Shown: in pieces, positions 19,401 through 28,517 of the stretch | Position numbering within the stretch: the first letter of the stretch is position 1 | Layout of the letters: each line of letters begins with the position of its first letter | Source of the DNA: Asterionellopsis glacialis | Taxonomy: Eukaryota > Bacillariophyta > Plagiogrammaphyceae > Rhaphoneidales > Asterionellopsidaceae | Length of the DNA stretch: 30,082 bases | NCBI GenBank assembly: GCA_014885115.2 | Contig: WKLE02006694.1 | Span: 1 to 30,082 of the forward strand | Reading direction: 5' to 3' | The notes under the pieces: model-generated | Databases searched by the model: none | The model's input: only the letters and a program-made list of their open reading frames with translations | What the model was told of the DNA's origin: nothing | Made by a program: the position numbers and the translations under genes

Positions 19401-20517
19401 GGATAATAACAGCTCAGCCATGATGAATTTTTTAGCAGCTAATAGGTGGCTGAGTGTTCGGATTCAGATGGTTGGTTCTTTTGCGGTTCTTGCTTCTGTC
19501 GCTGCTGTTGTAACATTCAATGAAGTGCTCATGCTTCCTACTGGGATTGCTGCACTGCTTATTATCTGGTCAAGTAAATTTACTATATCTTTAGGTTTCA
19601 TGGTGCAGGCAATATCCGAATCCGAAGCAGCATTAACCTCTGTCGAACGAGTGGATGATATGACCAGAGTTCCCCAAGAAAAGGATGCTATCACGGACAG
19701 CTCATCAGTGACTCTCGCATCAGACTGGCCGTCCAGTGGGTCACTTGTATTTAATGATGTATCACTACGATATAGACCGGGACTGCCTCTGTCTTTGGAT
19801 GGTTTGTCGTTTTCGTTGCAAACGGGTCAAAGATGCGGTATAGTCGGCAGGACTGGTGCTGGGAAGAGTACATTGAGCGTGGCTCTTTTTCGCCTTGTTG
19901 AAATTGAAAATGGAACAATTACTCTTGACGGTGTCGATCTATCGAAGCTTGGCCTTGCCGACGTTAGAGGACGAAAGAATGGGATGTGCATCATACCTCA
20001 GGACCCTGTGCTATTTTCTGGAAGTCTCCGAGAGTGTTTGGATCCATTCAATGATTCTACCGATGATGAAGTCCTTGATGCTCTTAGAGCTATCCGGCTT
20101 GTCAATGTGTCAGAGCGAGGAATAGACGTTCTGAAAGATCGCGTTGAAGAAGGAGGCAGTAACTACAGCGTCGGTGAAAGGCAGTTGTTATGCCTTGCTA
20201 GAGCAATTTTGGCTAAACCCAGACTTCTTGTACTTGATGAGGCAACGGCAAGCGTTGATGGTGAAACGGATGCTTTCATCCAAAGAATGCTTCGCACAAG
20301 ATTTCAAGGAGCTACTCTCCTCACCATTGCTCATCGCCTTAATACCATCATGGACTACGACGTGATATTAGCAATTGAGAATGGTAAAGCTGCTGAGTTT
20401 GGGTCTCCACAAGAATTATTAGAGAGAAGGGGGTTGTTCAGCTCATTAGTTGACTCCACAGGAAAGCAAAGTTCAGCTGCCTTGAGAAGAATTTCTCTTG
20501 CCAGTGATGAATACTGA
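16450..20517 (+). CDS. ABC transporter, subfamily C (MRP-type full transporter)
   Basis: Intronless gene of 1355 residues with the short-MRP layout and no TMD0. The N-terminal segment with SYMNRVLRKGA is typical of the family. Membrane domain 1 spans about residues 127-430. NBD1 has Walker A GPVGCGKST (Lys509), signature LSGGQKQR (594-601) and Walker B IFDDP (Asp618, Asp619). The catalytic Glu is replaced by Asp, as is usual in ABCC NBD1. An acidic linker (about 700-745) leads to membrane domain 2 (about 760-1070). NBD2 has Walker A GRTGAGKST (Lys1139), a degenerate signature VGERQ (1241-1245), Walker B VLDEATASVD (Asp1263, Glu1264) and switch His1295. It should use ATP to export organic anions or conjugates, probably across the vacuolar or plasma membrane. 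Substrate unknown. It converges on the ankyrin gene with 203 bases between stops. Confidence 0.95.
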   Translation: MTRSEARLPQEISMECLKWPEDVKNHHRWQNFLVSFNDKLFYSYMNRVLRKGAILHRQRETKNEFTNNGNTVKHMVEELSRDDLYTSPEYMASDHLRSEFKRLREEEKRNAKNSPRVAFLRVLWGLVKPTFIPAGLFQLIYILTQCAVPLVVKVLLTKLEEHPGENFTKTGLPIAFVLFLLSILEGISSERQKFLSFQSGIICKTAIINSAYDHILSLTPAGKAGLTSGETTNLVAIDAQKLFELTQDGHQIWSCPLAMIIVTVLLLLELGPSILVGMASMFLMVPLVQRIVLYMMAIRKKRVAQSDRRVEATSSMLQGIKFTKLNHYEDKFLRRVTEAREAEMKLLGKELAVFGVTMFLTVTSPVIGVALTLGTYVLLDDGNVLTASTTFTTLFLFAALRFPINYAGKLMGKAAQGLSACQRFADFFERETNPDSTSQRKIDDDNIHNDDTVLKVVDGNFFVGSGEMSEDTNPDISNRSKALFTLSDINISVKRSEVLCVVGPVGCGKSTLCQGLIGDVPSKSTGIAIKGKVAYASQTPFILNSTFRENILFGNEYDKTKYDKVLEACCLMPDLDQIGPARDLTEIGERGVTLSGGQKQRVSLARAAYCQPDVAIFDDPLSALDAATGKAVFEKLIKSENSVLSRSAIVLVTHASHFLNRVDKILVLVDGRPEFLGNWDSLLTFQPSNSVTLEAISSIRSAVQEDHSEDEVLPSNESSTNVQKLSDRGGDAVGDLMTTEEREFGLTDWRTWFKWFKYAGGIHFVAVAVLTLGLDRFFYVATEWWIASWTAAQTEPINRLGREYPPQSEGRKAQYEYLATFGIILLISFVFTMSRTQWLIQAGGRCSNKLFTLMTKRVMRAPMWYFETTPLGRILNRFTHDMEELDITLTQTMTTVMTSVGWFVTGFALQTAILPWQSLALSFIMVIYWLLLLHYRKSAIDLQRLDAVSRSPIQAQLAEVLDGAPIIRVHDQVDYFARIFRSALDNNSSAMMNFLAANRWLSVRIQMVGSFAVLASVAAVVTFNEVLMLPTGIAALLIIWSSKFTISLGFMVQAISESEAALTSVERVDDMTRVPQEKDAITDSSSVTLASDWPSSGSLVFNDVSLRYRPGLPLSLDGLSFSLQTGQRCGIVGRTGAGKSTLSVALFRLVEIENGTITLDGVDLSKLGLADVRGRKNGMCIIPQDPVLFSGSLRECLDPFNDSTDDEVLDALRAIRLVNVSERGIDVLKDRVEEGGSNYSVGERQLLCLARAILAKPRLLVLDEATASVDGETDAFIQRMLRTRFQGATLLTIAHRLNTIMDYDVILAIENGKAAEFGSPQELLERRGLFSSLVDSTGKQSSAALRRISLASDEY

Positions 20518-20669
20518 TAAAACATAGAATTAGTGAAAGAAGACTTCTGCGACAAGATTGTGTTCTGTTCAATCTTAACACCACTCACAAATATAAGACG
20601 TCATCGGAGCATTCAAAGACTTTTCAAAGAATATAAACTCATTTTTGATGCTTTGTTTTGAATTTCTAA

Positions 20670-20675
20670 AATAAA
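20670..20675 (+). promoter_or_regulatory. Candidate polyadenylation signal of the ABC transporter
   Basis: AATAAA lies 153 bases after the stop, inside the 203-base convergent spacer. Assigned by position and sequence only. Confidence 0.4.
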
Positions 20676-20720
20676 GTTACTTGTTTCAATATTATGTGGT
20701 TTTATGGTATGAATGGAAAA

Positions 20721-23700
20721 TTAAACAATCATGACGGAAGAAGCATTGCCGCGAAGATTATCTGCACTTCGTTTCACGGCAGCACGACCTAAACCAATGA
20801 TTCGAACAAAGATATCCCACAAAATCATTGGTGTGTATCCTCTACCACCTGGATGTCTCAATGCAATCTCAGTTGAATGACCTGTTGAAATAGTCTCTGA
20901 TGTTGGTTGTTTGGCAGAAGGTTCTTGCGGTGATGGAGATGGTGGTGACGACAATGATGAATCTTCCTTGTGATGTGGACTTTCATCGATACCATTCATT
21001 TCATTGTCATTGATTCTTATTTCTCTTTCCATAGAACTCTTACTTGTTCCTGCTTCCGGTGAACTTTGAGTTGATGCTTTCACCGCTGCTGTAGCCTCTG
21101 ATTTCATTTCATTTGCTACTGCTTCTGGTGTTGTTTTCGAAACATCTTGTTCGTCGTTTGTATTCGAATTTGTGACCGATGATGACTCTCCATTATTTGT
21201 GGAAGATATTTCAGTTGTGTTTTGCTTGTGATCATCATCTTCTGCTTCCAATGCTATTTTCTCATTTGCTACTGCTGATGCTTGTTGCTGTTGTTGTTGC
21301 TTCTTCTTTTTCTGTTGTTCCGTTTCTAAACGTGACCGAATTAAATTCATTTTCGCACGACATGTAGCTTCTTCATTTTTGATTTCCGAAAGTTTAAATT
21401 CTAATTCACGTATTTCTTCTCGTAAGGTCCGCACTAATTTGATACCACCACTTAATCCACGTTTTTCCACTTCTGCCAAATCTCTTGTATTTTCTTCTGA
21501 CAAATCTGTAATCGAGGCACGTAATTTCCGTACTTTGTTTTCACTGGCCGCCAATTGTGCCACCAATTGACGTCGTTGTGCATCCTCTTCTTCTTTCGTT
21601 TCTGAAACGTTCTTGTCAGTTGTTGTTGCTGTTGTTGTTCGACTTTTGCTGCGACGACCAGCAGAGAAAGAAGAAGAGGACGGCAATTGACTAGCCGATA
21701 ATAATTCTAAATCTTCCATGGTGGGTGTTGCTACAGATTTTAATTCCCGTACACAATAGGCAAGTTCATCTTGAGAATATTCCCATTCTTCTACAGCCTT
21801 GGATAATTCCTGACGTCGACGTTCTTGAAGATCCTTGAGTGAACGTACATGGGATGCCAAGGCAGATGCACCACCACCTAATAATAACAAACCATGACAA
21901 ACAGATACTTCTTCCGCAAGATTATCAAGAACACTGGATAAAGCAGATGCTAAGGATTCCAATTCTTCTTGTCGATTGGTAAGACTTGCCAATGTTTCAG
22001 TTCCATCATGCAGAGTACGAGCCGATGCAATTCCAGCAGGTGGTTGAGGTGGCGTGGACATTTCTTTGGTGTTTTCTTCCTTTACGTGTTGCTCATCAGT
22101 GTCAGTAACAATTTGTGTTTTTTGTTTATCATCCTTTTTATCTGGTGTCTCTTCTTCTTTTGGTACTGGTCGAATTAGTTCTTCGCATTGGGGTGCACCC
22201 ATTTCAACACACCATCCATGTAATGTTTTTCCACCGACATCAATTGTAGATGGCATACCACTCTCCAATAATTGTTGTAACCTTGTCACTTCATCTGCTC
22301 CGATGCAACGCAATGCTTCAGCTGTAAAGGCATGACGAATCCCTTCCCGTTTGGAGGGTGCCATATCAACAGGTTTGAATGTAGGAGGAGGATATTGCTG
22401 TTGTCCATTTGAATCGTTTGATTTTTCTCCTATGGGTACTGACATTTCTTCTTGTTGTTGTGTTGTAGCTGATGTAGCAGTGGTACTACTACCACCACCA
22501 AACATTCCACCGAACCAGGACCCTTTTGACGTGGATGTTGATTCATTATCATTGTGGTTGTCTGCAGTATCAACTTGTTGTTCCATGGTGGAACGATTGG
22601 ATGTCTCATCCTCGCTATGAGTTGCACCTATTCCAAATGCTAATTCCCATGCTGTGACACCTACATACTTTTGTAAATGAGCCATACTCCTCGTGGTTGG
22701 TCTAACAGGTGATCCTCCTGCTCCTAATTGCTGTTGTTGCTTTTGCTCTGCAGCTGTAGCAGCAGCATCATTTTGTTGTTGTATATCTTGTAACGAAGGA
22801 CGTATGGCAGGATTCGCACCCATCCGTAACAAACACGATGTGGCGTGTGTTGATCCATAACTTACAGATACATGCAAGGGTGGAACGCCCACTTGATGTA
22901 AAAGTTGTTCACGTTCTTGCGTAGAAGTTGATTCTGCCAATATCGCCTTTAATATATCCACACGATCATGTTCTGCAGCTAAGGCTAACAAAGACTGTTT
23001 TTCAGCTAAGGATGTCGGACCTTCATCATCATCTTCTTCTTCTTCCTCCTCCTCCTCCTCTTCTTCTTCATAATCCTCATCGTCGATTAATTCATCATCA
23101 TCTTCCCCCTCCAATTCTTCATCCGAATAGGATTCATCATTTTCATCCTCAGAATCTTCAACGTCGACATCAAGTAGTGCACTGTCCTCAGTATGAGTAG
23201 ATTTTCCTCCTTCTTCTGATGCAAATGATTCATTAACATCTTGACGTTTTTCTTCAGATGGTACTACTACTGGCTGACGCTGTTGTGGTGCTGTGATCTC
23301 ATCACATGTACCTGCACTTGTTACACTTTCACTTTCTGTCAATGGAATTTCTGTTTCAGGTGATTCTTGTTGTTGTTGTTGTTGTTCAACTGTTTTCATT
23401 TCTTTTTCCTCTCTTTTGATTTCCATGGATGTTGGTGCCATACCGGTGCTGTGGCCATTGGTCTTGGGAATCCTTTTGGGATCTGTAATTGCCAACAATT
23501 GATCCACGACATCATCGTCATCGTCATCGTCGTCCTCATCACTGCTTGGAATAGTTACACGAGGAACTTCTCTTTGTTGTTGGTTGTCTGACACGGACAT
23601 TTTGGATGGTGTTGTGTTGGAACTTCCATTATGGTTGTCATCTTTTTCCGCATCCTTGTCACTTTCATTATCGCCGTTATGATCATCACCATCCTCTTCA

Positions 23701-23855
23701 TCTTCACTTACAGTGATATATCCATACTCATATTCATCATTATCTTCTTCATCATCACTTCCACAATATTCCCATTCGGTTTCATCCTTATCTATTTTCG
23801 CCTTGAGGCTTTCCTTCTCCGTGGCAGATTTTGTTGTACTACGAAATGGCCACAT
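20721..23855 (-). CDS. Acidic ankyrin-repeat / coiled-coil protein
   Basis: Intronless gene of 1044 residues. Residues 1-280 are mostly disordered and acidic, with Asp/Glu runs that peak at about 250-277. Two ankyrin-like units follow at about 288-350 (LLALAAEHDRVDILKAILAE; PPLHVSVSYGSTHATSCLLRMGANP). A Gln/Ser/Thr-rich linker leads to a second ankyrin-like pair at about 507-565 (AEALRCIGADEVTRLQQLLESG; GKTLHGWCVEMGAPQCEELI). Residues about 615-705 and 755-857 are strongly helical and predicted coiled coil, ending in a Lys/Gln run. A Ser/Thr-rich tail finishes with a short hydrophobic-basic stretch (WDIFVRIIGLGRAAVKR). There are no catalytic motifs. Ankyrin and coiled-coil segments suggest a scaffold, but the partner is unknown. 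No signal peptide is present. The long open frame and domain order make it a confident gene. Confidence 0.85.
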   Translation of the reverse strand: MWPFRSTTKSATEKESLKAKIDKDETEWEYCGSDDEEDNDEYEYGYITVSEDEEDGDDHNGDNESDKDAEKDDNHNGSSNTTPSKMSVSDNQQQREVPRVTIPSSDEDDDDDDDDVVDQLLAITDPKRIPKTNGHSTGMAPTSMEIKREEKEMKTVEQQQQQQESPETEIPLTESESVTSAGTCDEITAPQQRQPVVVPSEEKRQDVNESFASEEGGKSTHTEDSALLDVDVEDSEDENDESYSDEELEGEDDDELIDDEDYEEEEEEEEEEEEDDDEGPTSLAEKQSLLALAAEHDRVDILKAILAESTSTQEREQLLHQVGVPPLHVSVSYGSTHATSCLLRMGANPAIRPSLQDIQQQNDAAATAAEQKQQQQLGAGGSPVRPTTRSMAHLQKYVGVTAWELAFGIGATHSEDETSNRSTMEQQVDTADNHNDNESTSTSKGSWFGGMFGGGSSTTATSATTQQQEEMSVPIGEKSNDSNGQQQYPPPTFKPVDMAPSKREGIRHAFTAEALRCIGADEVTRLQQLLESGMPSTIDVGGKTLHGWCVEMGAPQCEELIRPVPKEEETPDKKDDKQKTQIVTDTDEQHVKEENTKEMSTPPQPPAGIASARTLHDGTETLASLTNRQEELESLASALSSVLDNLAEEVSVCHGLLLLGGGASALASHVRSLKDLQERRRQELSKAVEEWEYSQDELAYCVRELKSVATPTMEDLELLSASQLPSSSSFSAGRRSKSRTTTATTTDKNVSETKEEEDAQRRQLVAQLAASENKVRKLRASITDLSEENTRDLAEVEKRGLSGGIKLVRTLREEIRELEFKLSEIKNEEATCRAKMNLIRSRLETEQQKKKKQQQQQQASAVANEKIALEAEDDDHKQNTTEISSTNNGESSSVTNSNTNDEQDVSKTTPEAVANEMKSEATAAVKASTQSSPEAGTSKSSMEREIRINDNEMNGIDESPHHKEDSSLSSPPSPSPQEPSAKQPTSETISTGHSTEIALRHPGGRGYTPMILWDIFVRIIGLGRAAVKRSADNLRGNASSVMIV

Positions 23856-24929
23856 TTTTTACTGTCACAAGTTTTGAGGTTTTTTTAACCTTTTCGGTGG
23901 ATGTATCCTTTCTTGATGGTCGACACGACACACGAATCAAATCACACCAAGATAGAAACAAGACAAGATTTTACAAATCCTTCTTATTTTTCTTCTTGAT
24001 ACGGTCTAATTACACAGAAGAAGGGTAGTTCTACAGTAGACCACGAGGGCAATGAAACGATTGTTTTGTAGACTCTAGAGTTGTTGTTTGTCGTTTTGTC
24101 GGCGAGAGAGGGAAACCTCCAAACGATCGATGGTCGAAACAATGACCCACAACCTCTGTTTTTTTTTTACTTGAACACTACACTCAGCGTTTTTGCTCAC
24201 ACCAGGCCCGTAGTACCATACCGTAATGCCGTTCGTCCTTGAGGGGGCTCGCCGCCCCTCAACGGATCTACCGTAGAAAAGCAACCAAGTCAATACGGAA
24301 GTAAAATAATGTATTTTATGGTATATATCCTACATACACAGTATTACGTGGATATGTACTGATAGTCGGCGATGGAGAGGAGGGAGAGAAGTTTGCAAGT
24401 CAAAAAAAATGATAAATACCTGGTATTAATACATATAAAAAATACATCCCAATGAATATAGAAAGTCATTAGGGTTAAGAGAAGGTCCTATCTGTGTACC
24501 GGTACGTGCATTCAGTGTCAGTACTGTACATGCGTACCTATCTTATCTTAAACCCAAGCAAGAGAGCGTGGGCTGGAGAGACACATTTCATCTCACTTTT
24601 TTCACGGGGACAACACAGACATCATGGCACTTTATATATATTTAAAAAAATAAAAAATAAATCCATTTGGAATTCTCTAAAACCATCTGCAGATAACGCA
24701 TATTTCTTTGCAATATTACAATATTTACTCTAGAGTTTTTCGTTAAGCCAGCCATACATATTACAGTATATTCTGAATCAACACTGATATTTAAAAAAAA
24801 TCTTGATCATTCTACAGTTACTTTTTTGAAAGCGGGTTGTAAGTCCATGTCACTCAATGTGTGAATATACAAAGACTGTGCGTGGTTGTAAAAAGAGTCA
24901 AGTATACTGATACTACAGTCATCCATGAA
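23856..24929. other. Intergenic region upstream of the ankyrin gene
   Basis: About 1.07 kb between the ankyrin gene start and the 3' end of the oxygenase-like gene, both on the minus strand. It contains a GC-rich hairpin at 24239-24262, isolated GTACC-family words near 24418 and 24497-24540, and AT-rich sequence toward 24930. No supported gene. Confidence 0.6.
24239..24262. repeat. GC-rich inverted repeat
   Basis: TTGAGGGG and CCCCTCAA are separated by 8 bases. It stands out against AT-rich surroundings, about 385 bases upstream of the ankyrin gene start. Could be a chance palindrome. Confidence 0.55.
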
Positions 24930-27293
24930 TTAGCCGCAACACCCACCACCACCCGTGCTTTCACCGCAACAACCACCATCGTCATCTTCACCAGTCATTA
25001 TCATTTGATCATGGCAATCATCATCTTGAAATAAACTTTCTCGAAAGCATTGAGGTGCACCATTGACAAAAAAACGATGATCAATTCGTTGAGCAACATC
25101 AGGAAGATCCAACAGAGGATCATCAACTTCATCGTCACTTTTCAATTCGGATGCAGGTGATGGTATTTCTTCCCATGCTGGTGAGATTCGAGGTAAAGAT
25201 AATGGCTTTTCCTTATTCCTGGTAGTGGCACCAGTTGCAGCAGCAGCAGTAGTAGTAGTATTGGCAGAGGATGATGTAGTTTGAATTTCAGTCATCCATG
25301 TATGTTCCTCTGTCACAGGTGGCATAGGACCACACGGACCATATAATTTTCTATCTTTCATTTTATCAGGAACATTTCTTGTCCAAAATCCAACCATAAA
25401 GGTTAATCGATGTTGCGGTTTTTTGGGCTCTGGTGAGGATTTGGTACAAGTAGAATTGGCATCCCATTGAAATGCATTGGATGGATCAACACAGTTGTGC
25501 TTGTCGTCGTCAACTCTAGTAGTTGTATTTCCTGGACATGGTAGTACACCATGAAGTAAATTTCCAGGAAATAGCATGAATGCATTATCACGAGGTACAC
25601 ATCTCCAACAAAAGTTAGCTACCTTTTCCGAATCAGGTGTTTGATCAAGTACAATGGTAGCACCTGCTGGAGAAGTTGAAGAAGACTTTGTTGGTGTGTC
25701 GGCACTATTATTGTCCTGGTGATCACCTCCTGTAAGATACAATACAGAAGACAAAATAGGGTGTGTAATCAGCCCCTCCTGTGCCAACAATGCTTCATCT
25801 GTATCAAAATGCATATTATGACCTAAATTGGCTGCAATAGGACGTGTATGGACCCACCACTCAGCACCTACAATAGAATCAGCATCCTCGGAACTTAGTA
25901 TTTGTTTCGCACGTGGTAATAGATGTTCAAATATTACTGTTTCAATCAAATTCAAGGGCTTTTCTTTTTGCGGTTCTTGTTTTGGTATATCTATAAAATA
26001 AGAATAATACCCACGATGTGCATAATTACTTTCGTTCCAATACTTGGCATCTGGTGAAAATACTGTACATAATTGTTGATACAAATTTTGGGGTAACGCA
26101 TTGAAAGGGAATATAACAGGCTCTACCAAAGCATTCAAGTTTTTGTCACCTTCTTTCATGTTACCACTGGAATTCTCCCCGCCATTCTTGGTAGTAGATG
26201 TTGTCGTACCAGTCCAAACGTTAGGGTGAAGACGATGAGTCAAACGGAATTTTTTCAATTGCTCCATTGCTTCGTCATGTTTACCTGCAATTGAAAGCAA
26301 CATGGATGCCATAAACCGCGATATACCTTCAATCCGTGACGCAGTAAAATAACCATCATCCTTGTCTTCATCTTCTTTGTCCTCATTATGTGTTTCCTTG
26401 GTGTTCATTTCAGTTTCTTCTTCTTCTTCTTCCTCGTCCTCTTCTTCTTCCTCTTCTCCTCCAACATATTCAGTTCCAGCGATACCATCCAAAAATAACA
26501 GTTCAATCCATTCTTTTACCATATTGTTCTGTTCTTTGTCTTCTTCACTTTCATTGTCTCCTTTGCCAATCGAATTTGGACCATCTAATAATTGTAAAGC
26601 AACCTTACGTACCGTAGAAGCACAATCTGCTGCCCTTTCATACCATTGACAAATGACAGATGGTGATACTCTATTTTTCATTCGACCATAATTAGATCCC
26701 ATGGACCATGTGGCTGCATTCTTATCAAAATATTGTATGGAAGAATGCAAATGATACAATGCCTCATTTTCTTTTTCAATTTGTTCTTGTTGTAGTTTAA
26801 CTTTGTGATGATCGTCGTTGGTATCATCATCATCATCTTTGACATCCACTGTTTCTGATATAGCAACATCAGCTAAATGATAATGAGCAATACTACATAA
26901 TACTGGTAAAAAAGTAGGAATGGATCTATAGTGATGAACCATATGAGAGACATCATCGTTCTTGTTGTCATTGTCGCAACCATTGCCATTATTAGTTGTT
27001 GTACTAGGTGAAGTTGGTGTTGGTGTAACATGAGGTTTCAATAACTCTAAAAGTTCCAACAATTCATCAATATCACCGACATCTTCTTCGTCTCCTCCTG
27101 CTTCTCCACTACCACCAGCCATGGAATCTAAATAATTACGATAATGTTCCCATGCGTTCATTGCAATTTCATTCATATTAGTACCATCTTTGTCGTCGTC
27201 GCCATTTTTTACTTTTTGTTTCTTTGTACAAGTTGGATCTACGATATGATCCGAAGAATCATCATTAAGACTTTTCTTCTTTGCTCTTGTCAT
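24930..27293 (-). CDS. 2-oxoglutarate/Fe(II) oxygenase-like protein
   Basis: Intronless gene of 787 residues. The N-terminus is Lys-rich (RAKKKS; KKQKVK), possibly a nuclear signal. Residues about 40-400 are helical and low-complexity, including a Glu run at about 279-293. The C-terminal half holds a jelly-roll oxygenase signature: GHNMHFDTDEALL with iron ligands His495 and Asp497; HPILSSVLYLTGG; GATIVLDQTPDS; NAFMLFPGNLLHGVLPC with His581; and HRLTFMVGFWTR with Arg629 in the position that binds the 2-oxoglutarate carboxylate. The ligand order H-x-D...H...R is complete, so an active dioxygenase is plausible. Hydroxylation target unknown. The last 18 residues contain two Cys-Cys-Gly motifs in a Gly-rich context. 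The exact subfamily is uncertain. Confidence 0.8.
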   Translation of the reverse strand: MTRAKKKSLNDDSSDHIVDPTCTKKQKVKNGDDDKDGTNMNEIAMNAWEHYRNYLDSMAGGSGEAGGDEEDVGDIDELLELLELLKPHVTPTPTSPSTTTNNGNGCDNDNKNDDVSHMVHHYRSIPTFLPVLCSIAHYHLADVAISETVDVKDDDDDTNDDHHKVKLQQEQIEKENEALYHLHSSIQYFDKNAATWSMGSNYGRMKNRVSPSVICQWYERAADCASTVRKVALQLLDGPNSIGKGDNESEEDKEQNNMVKEWIELLFLDGIAGTEYVGGEEEEEEDEEEEEEETEMNTKETHNEDKEDEDKDDGYFTASRIEGISRFMASMLLSIAGKHDEAMEQLKKFRLTHRLHPNVWTGTTTSTTKNGGENSSGNMKEGDKNLNALVEPVIFPFNALPQNLYQQLCTVFSPDAKYWNESNYAHRGYYSYFIDIPKQEPQKEKPLNLIETVIFEHLLPRAKQILSSEDADSIVGAEWWVHTRPIAANLGHNMHFDTDEALLAQEGLITHPILSSVLYLTGGDHQDNNSADTPTKSSSTSPAGATIVLDQTPDSEKVANFCWRCVPRDNAFMLFPGNLLHGVLPCPGNTTTRVDDDKHNCVDPSNAFQWDANSTCTKSSPEPKKPQHRLTFMVGFWTRNVPDKMKDRKLYGPCGPMPPVTEEHTWMTEIQTTSSSANTTTTAAAATGATTRNKEKPLSLPRISPAWEEIPSPASELKSDDEVDDPLLDLPDVAQRIDHRFFVNGAPQCFRESLFQDDDCHDQMIMTGEDDDGGCCGESTGGGGCCG

Positions 27294-28175
27294 TGTTGAT
27301 TTCGAGGAGTAAAGAGAAGAGATGGATGAGAAAAGTCGTTAGTCAGCACCAGTAGCATGTGGAGGTTCCCACGTGCGGTGCTCTAGCTGTGGTTTTTGTT
27401 CTGTGCCAGGAAATCTATTTGGCTCGCCGGGCACTAGCATGCCGGGAGGTGGAGAGTTCGCATCCAGCCATTATTTTCTGTGGAGAGGATCGGATCGCGG
27501 AATTTCTTTCTGTGCTGTGCCTGATGTTGTGATGGTGATGGCTCTGCAGAGAAAGATTGATTGGTTTCTGCGTTGTGTTTTGCGCCTGTAGATTTCTGTA
27601 GCAACGGGGGTGGACGGCAAGACAGGATATCCAATCACAAAACGCGAAACGAAGTCTCAACAATTGAAAAATATAAAAACTGGCGCGTCTCTCATGGGGA
27701 TTCCTTCGACGAGACTGTTGCAAATATTGTTCATTGTTGGTGAAAGAAAAGACTTTGGAATGATGACTATGGCAAGAATTTACTCATTCATGTTTTTATG
27801 TACATCAAAATACAGTGCAAAAAACTACATTCGTGCCCTTTTAGTTAGTAGAGAGTCGAGGGTAGCTGAAGTAGCCACACATGGCTTCTCTCACGCAGTC
27901 TTAAGTAGAATTCTGTAAAAGCATGTTCTTTTTTAGTTTAGCATGATAATTGTTAATTTTATGACAAAATAAGTCTTTGCTTGTAATATTAATTATTTCT
28001 CTGTCAAATCATTGAATTTTTGCGTGTCCTGTCAAAGTCATGACATTTCAATTTCTTTCGAAACACACAAGTCACATCCATCCAAATTTGAGGGGAGAAG
28101 CTCTATCAATTTTTTGTCGAAGATAAGCAACGACTTTCATAGGAAAGCCTCCTTCTCATCCGACTTGTGCTTTAT
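27294..28175. other. Intergenic region upstream of the oxygenase-like gene
   Basis: About 880 bases from the start of the oxygenase-like gene to the 3' end of the small secreted-protein gene. The left third is comparatively GC-rich and probably promoter. A plus-strand open frame of 102 codons at 27610-27918 has no recognisable features and I do not call it a gene. The right part is AT-rich 3' flank. Confidence 0.55.
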
Positions 28176-28517
28176 TTATTTGCGTCTGTTACCACCACTG
28201 GTGGTAGTCTGTTGTTCTTCAGTACCGTCACTGCGATGCACTTGTGTCATTTTTTTGTAATGTTCTTTTTTCGAACTTTTCGATTTCAAAACTTTAGGAG
28301 CCTTGGAAAAGTTTTCTGAATCATAAAAATTAATCCCACGACGTGCTTGTTTACGTTGCTCCTTACGTTCCAACATTTCATCTTCATCTGGAATCTCAAA
28401 TTTGGAAAATACCTTACTGGGCAACACACCTCTTTGAAAAGCAATTCCATTCACTTGTGTTACGAAAAGCATAGCTCCTACAAGGAACAACAAGGAAAGT
28501 TTCATGGAAGTAGCCAT
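28176..28517 (-). CDS. Small secreted or plastid-targeted protein of unknown function
   Basis: Single-exon frame of 113 residues. The N-terminus is a clear signal peptide: MATSMK, then a hydrophobic core LSLLFLVGAMLFVTQ, then VNGIA-FQRG. Cleavage between Ala and Phe would leave Phe at +1, which is the hallmark of bipartite plastid targeting in diatoms (ASAFAP-type). The alternative is cleavage after VNG and simple secretion. The mature part is short, basic and hydrophilic (ERKEQRKQARRG; KSKSSKKEHYKK), ending in a Thr/Gly-rich tail. No known domain. Confidence that it is a gene is good because of the signal peptide. Confidence 0.7.
   Translation of the reverse strand: MATSMKLSLLFLVGAMLFVTQVNGIAFQRGVLPSKVFSKFEIPDEDEMLERKEQRKQARRGINFYDSENFSKAPKVLKSKSSKKEHYKKMTQVHRSDGTEEQQTTTSGGNRRK

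Noticed and set aside
22928..23888. Plus-strand frames rich in Leu, His, Pro or Ile opposite the ankyrin gene
   Set aside because: Antisense readings of acidic codon runs (GAA/GAT/GAC) in the minus-strand gene.
24466..24480. Telomere-like TTAGGGTTA
   Set aside because: Only one and a half units, not an array, and surrounded by ordinary sequence.
27610..27918. Plus-strand open frame of 102 codons
   Set aside because: No signal peptide, domain or compositional sign of coding; it sits in the promoter and 3' flank between two minus-strand genes.
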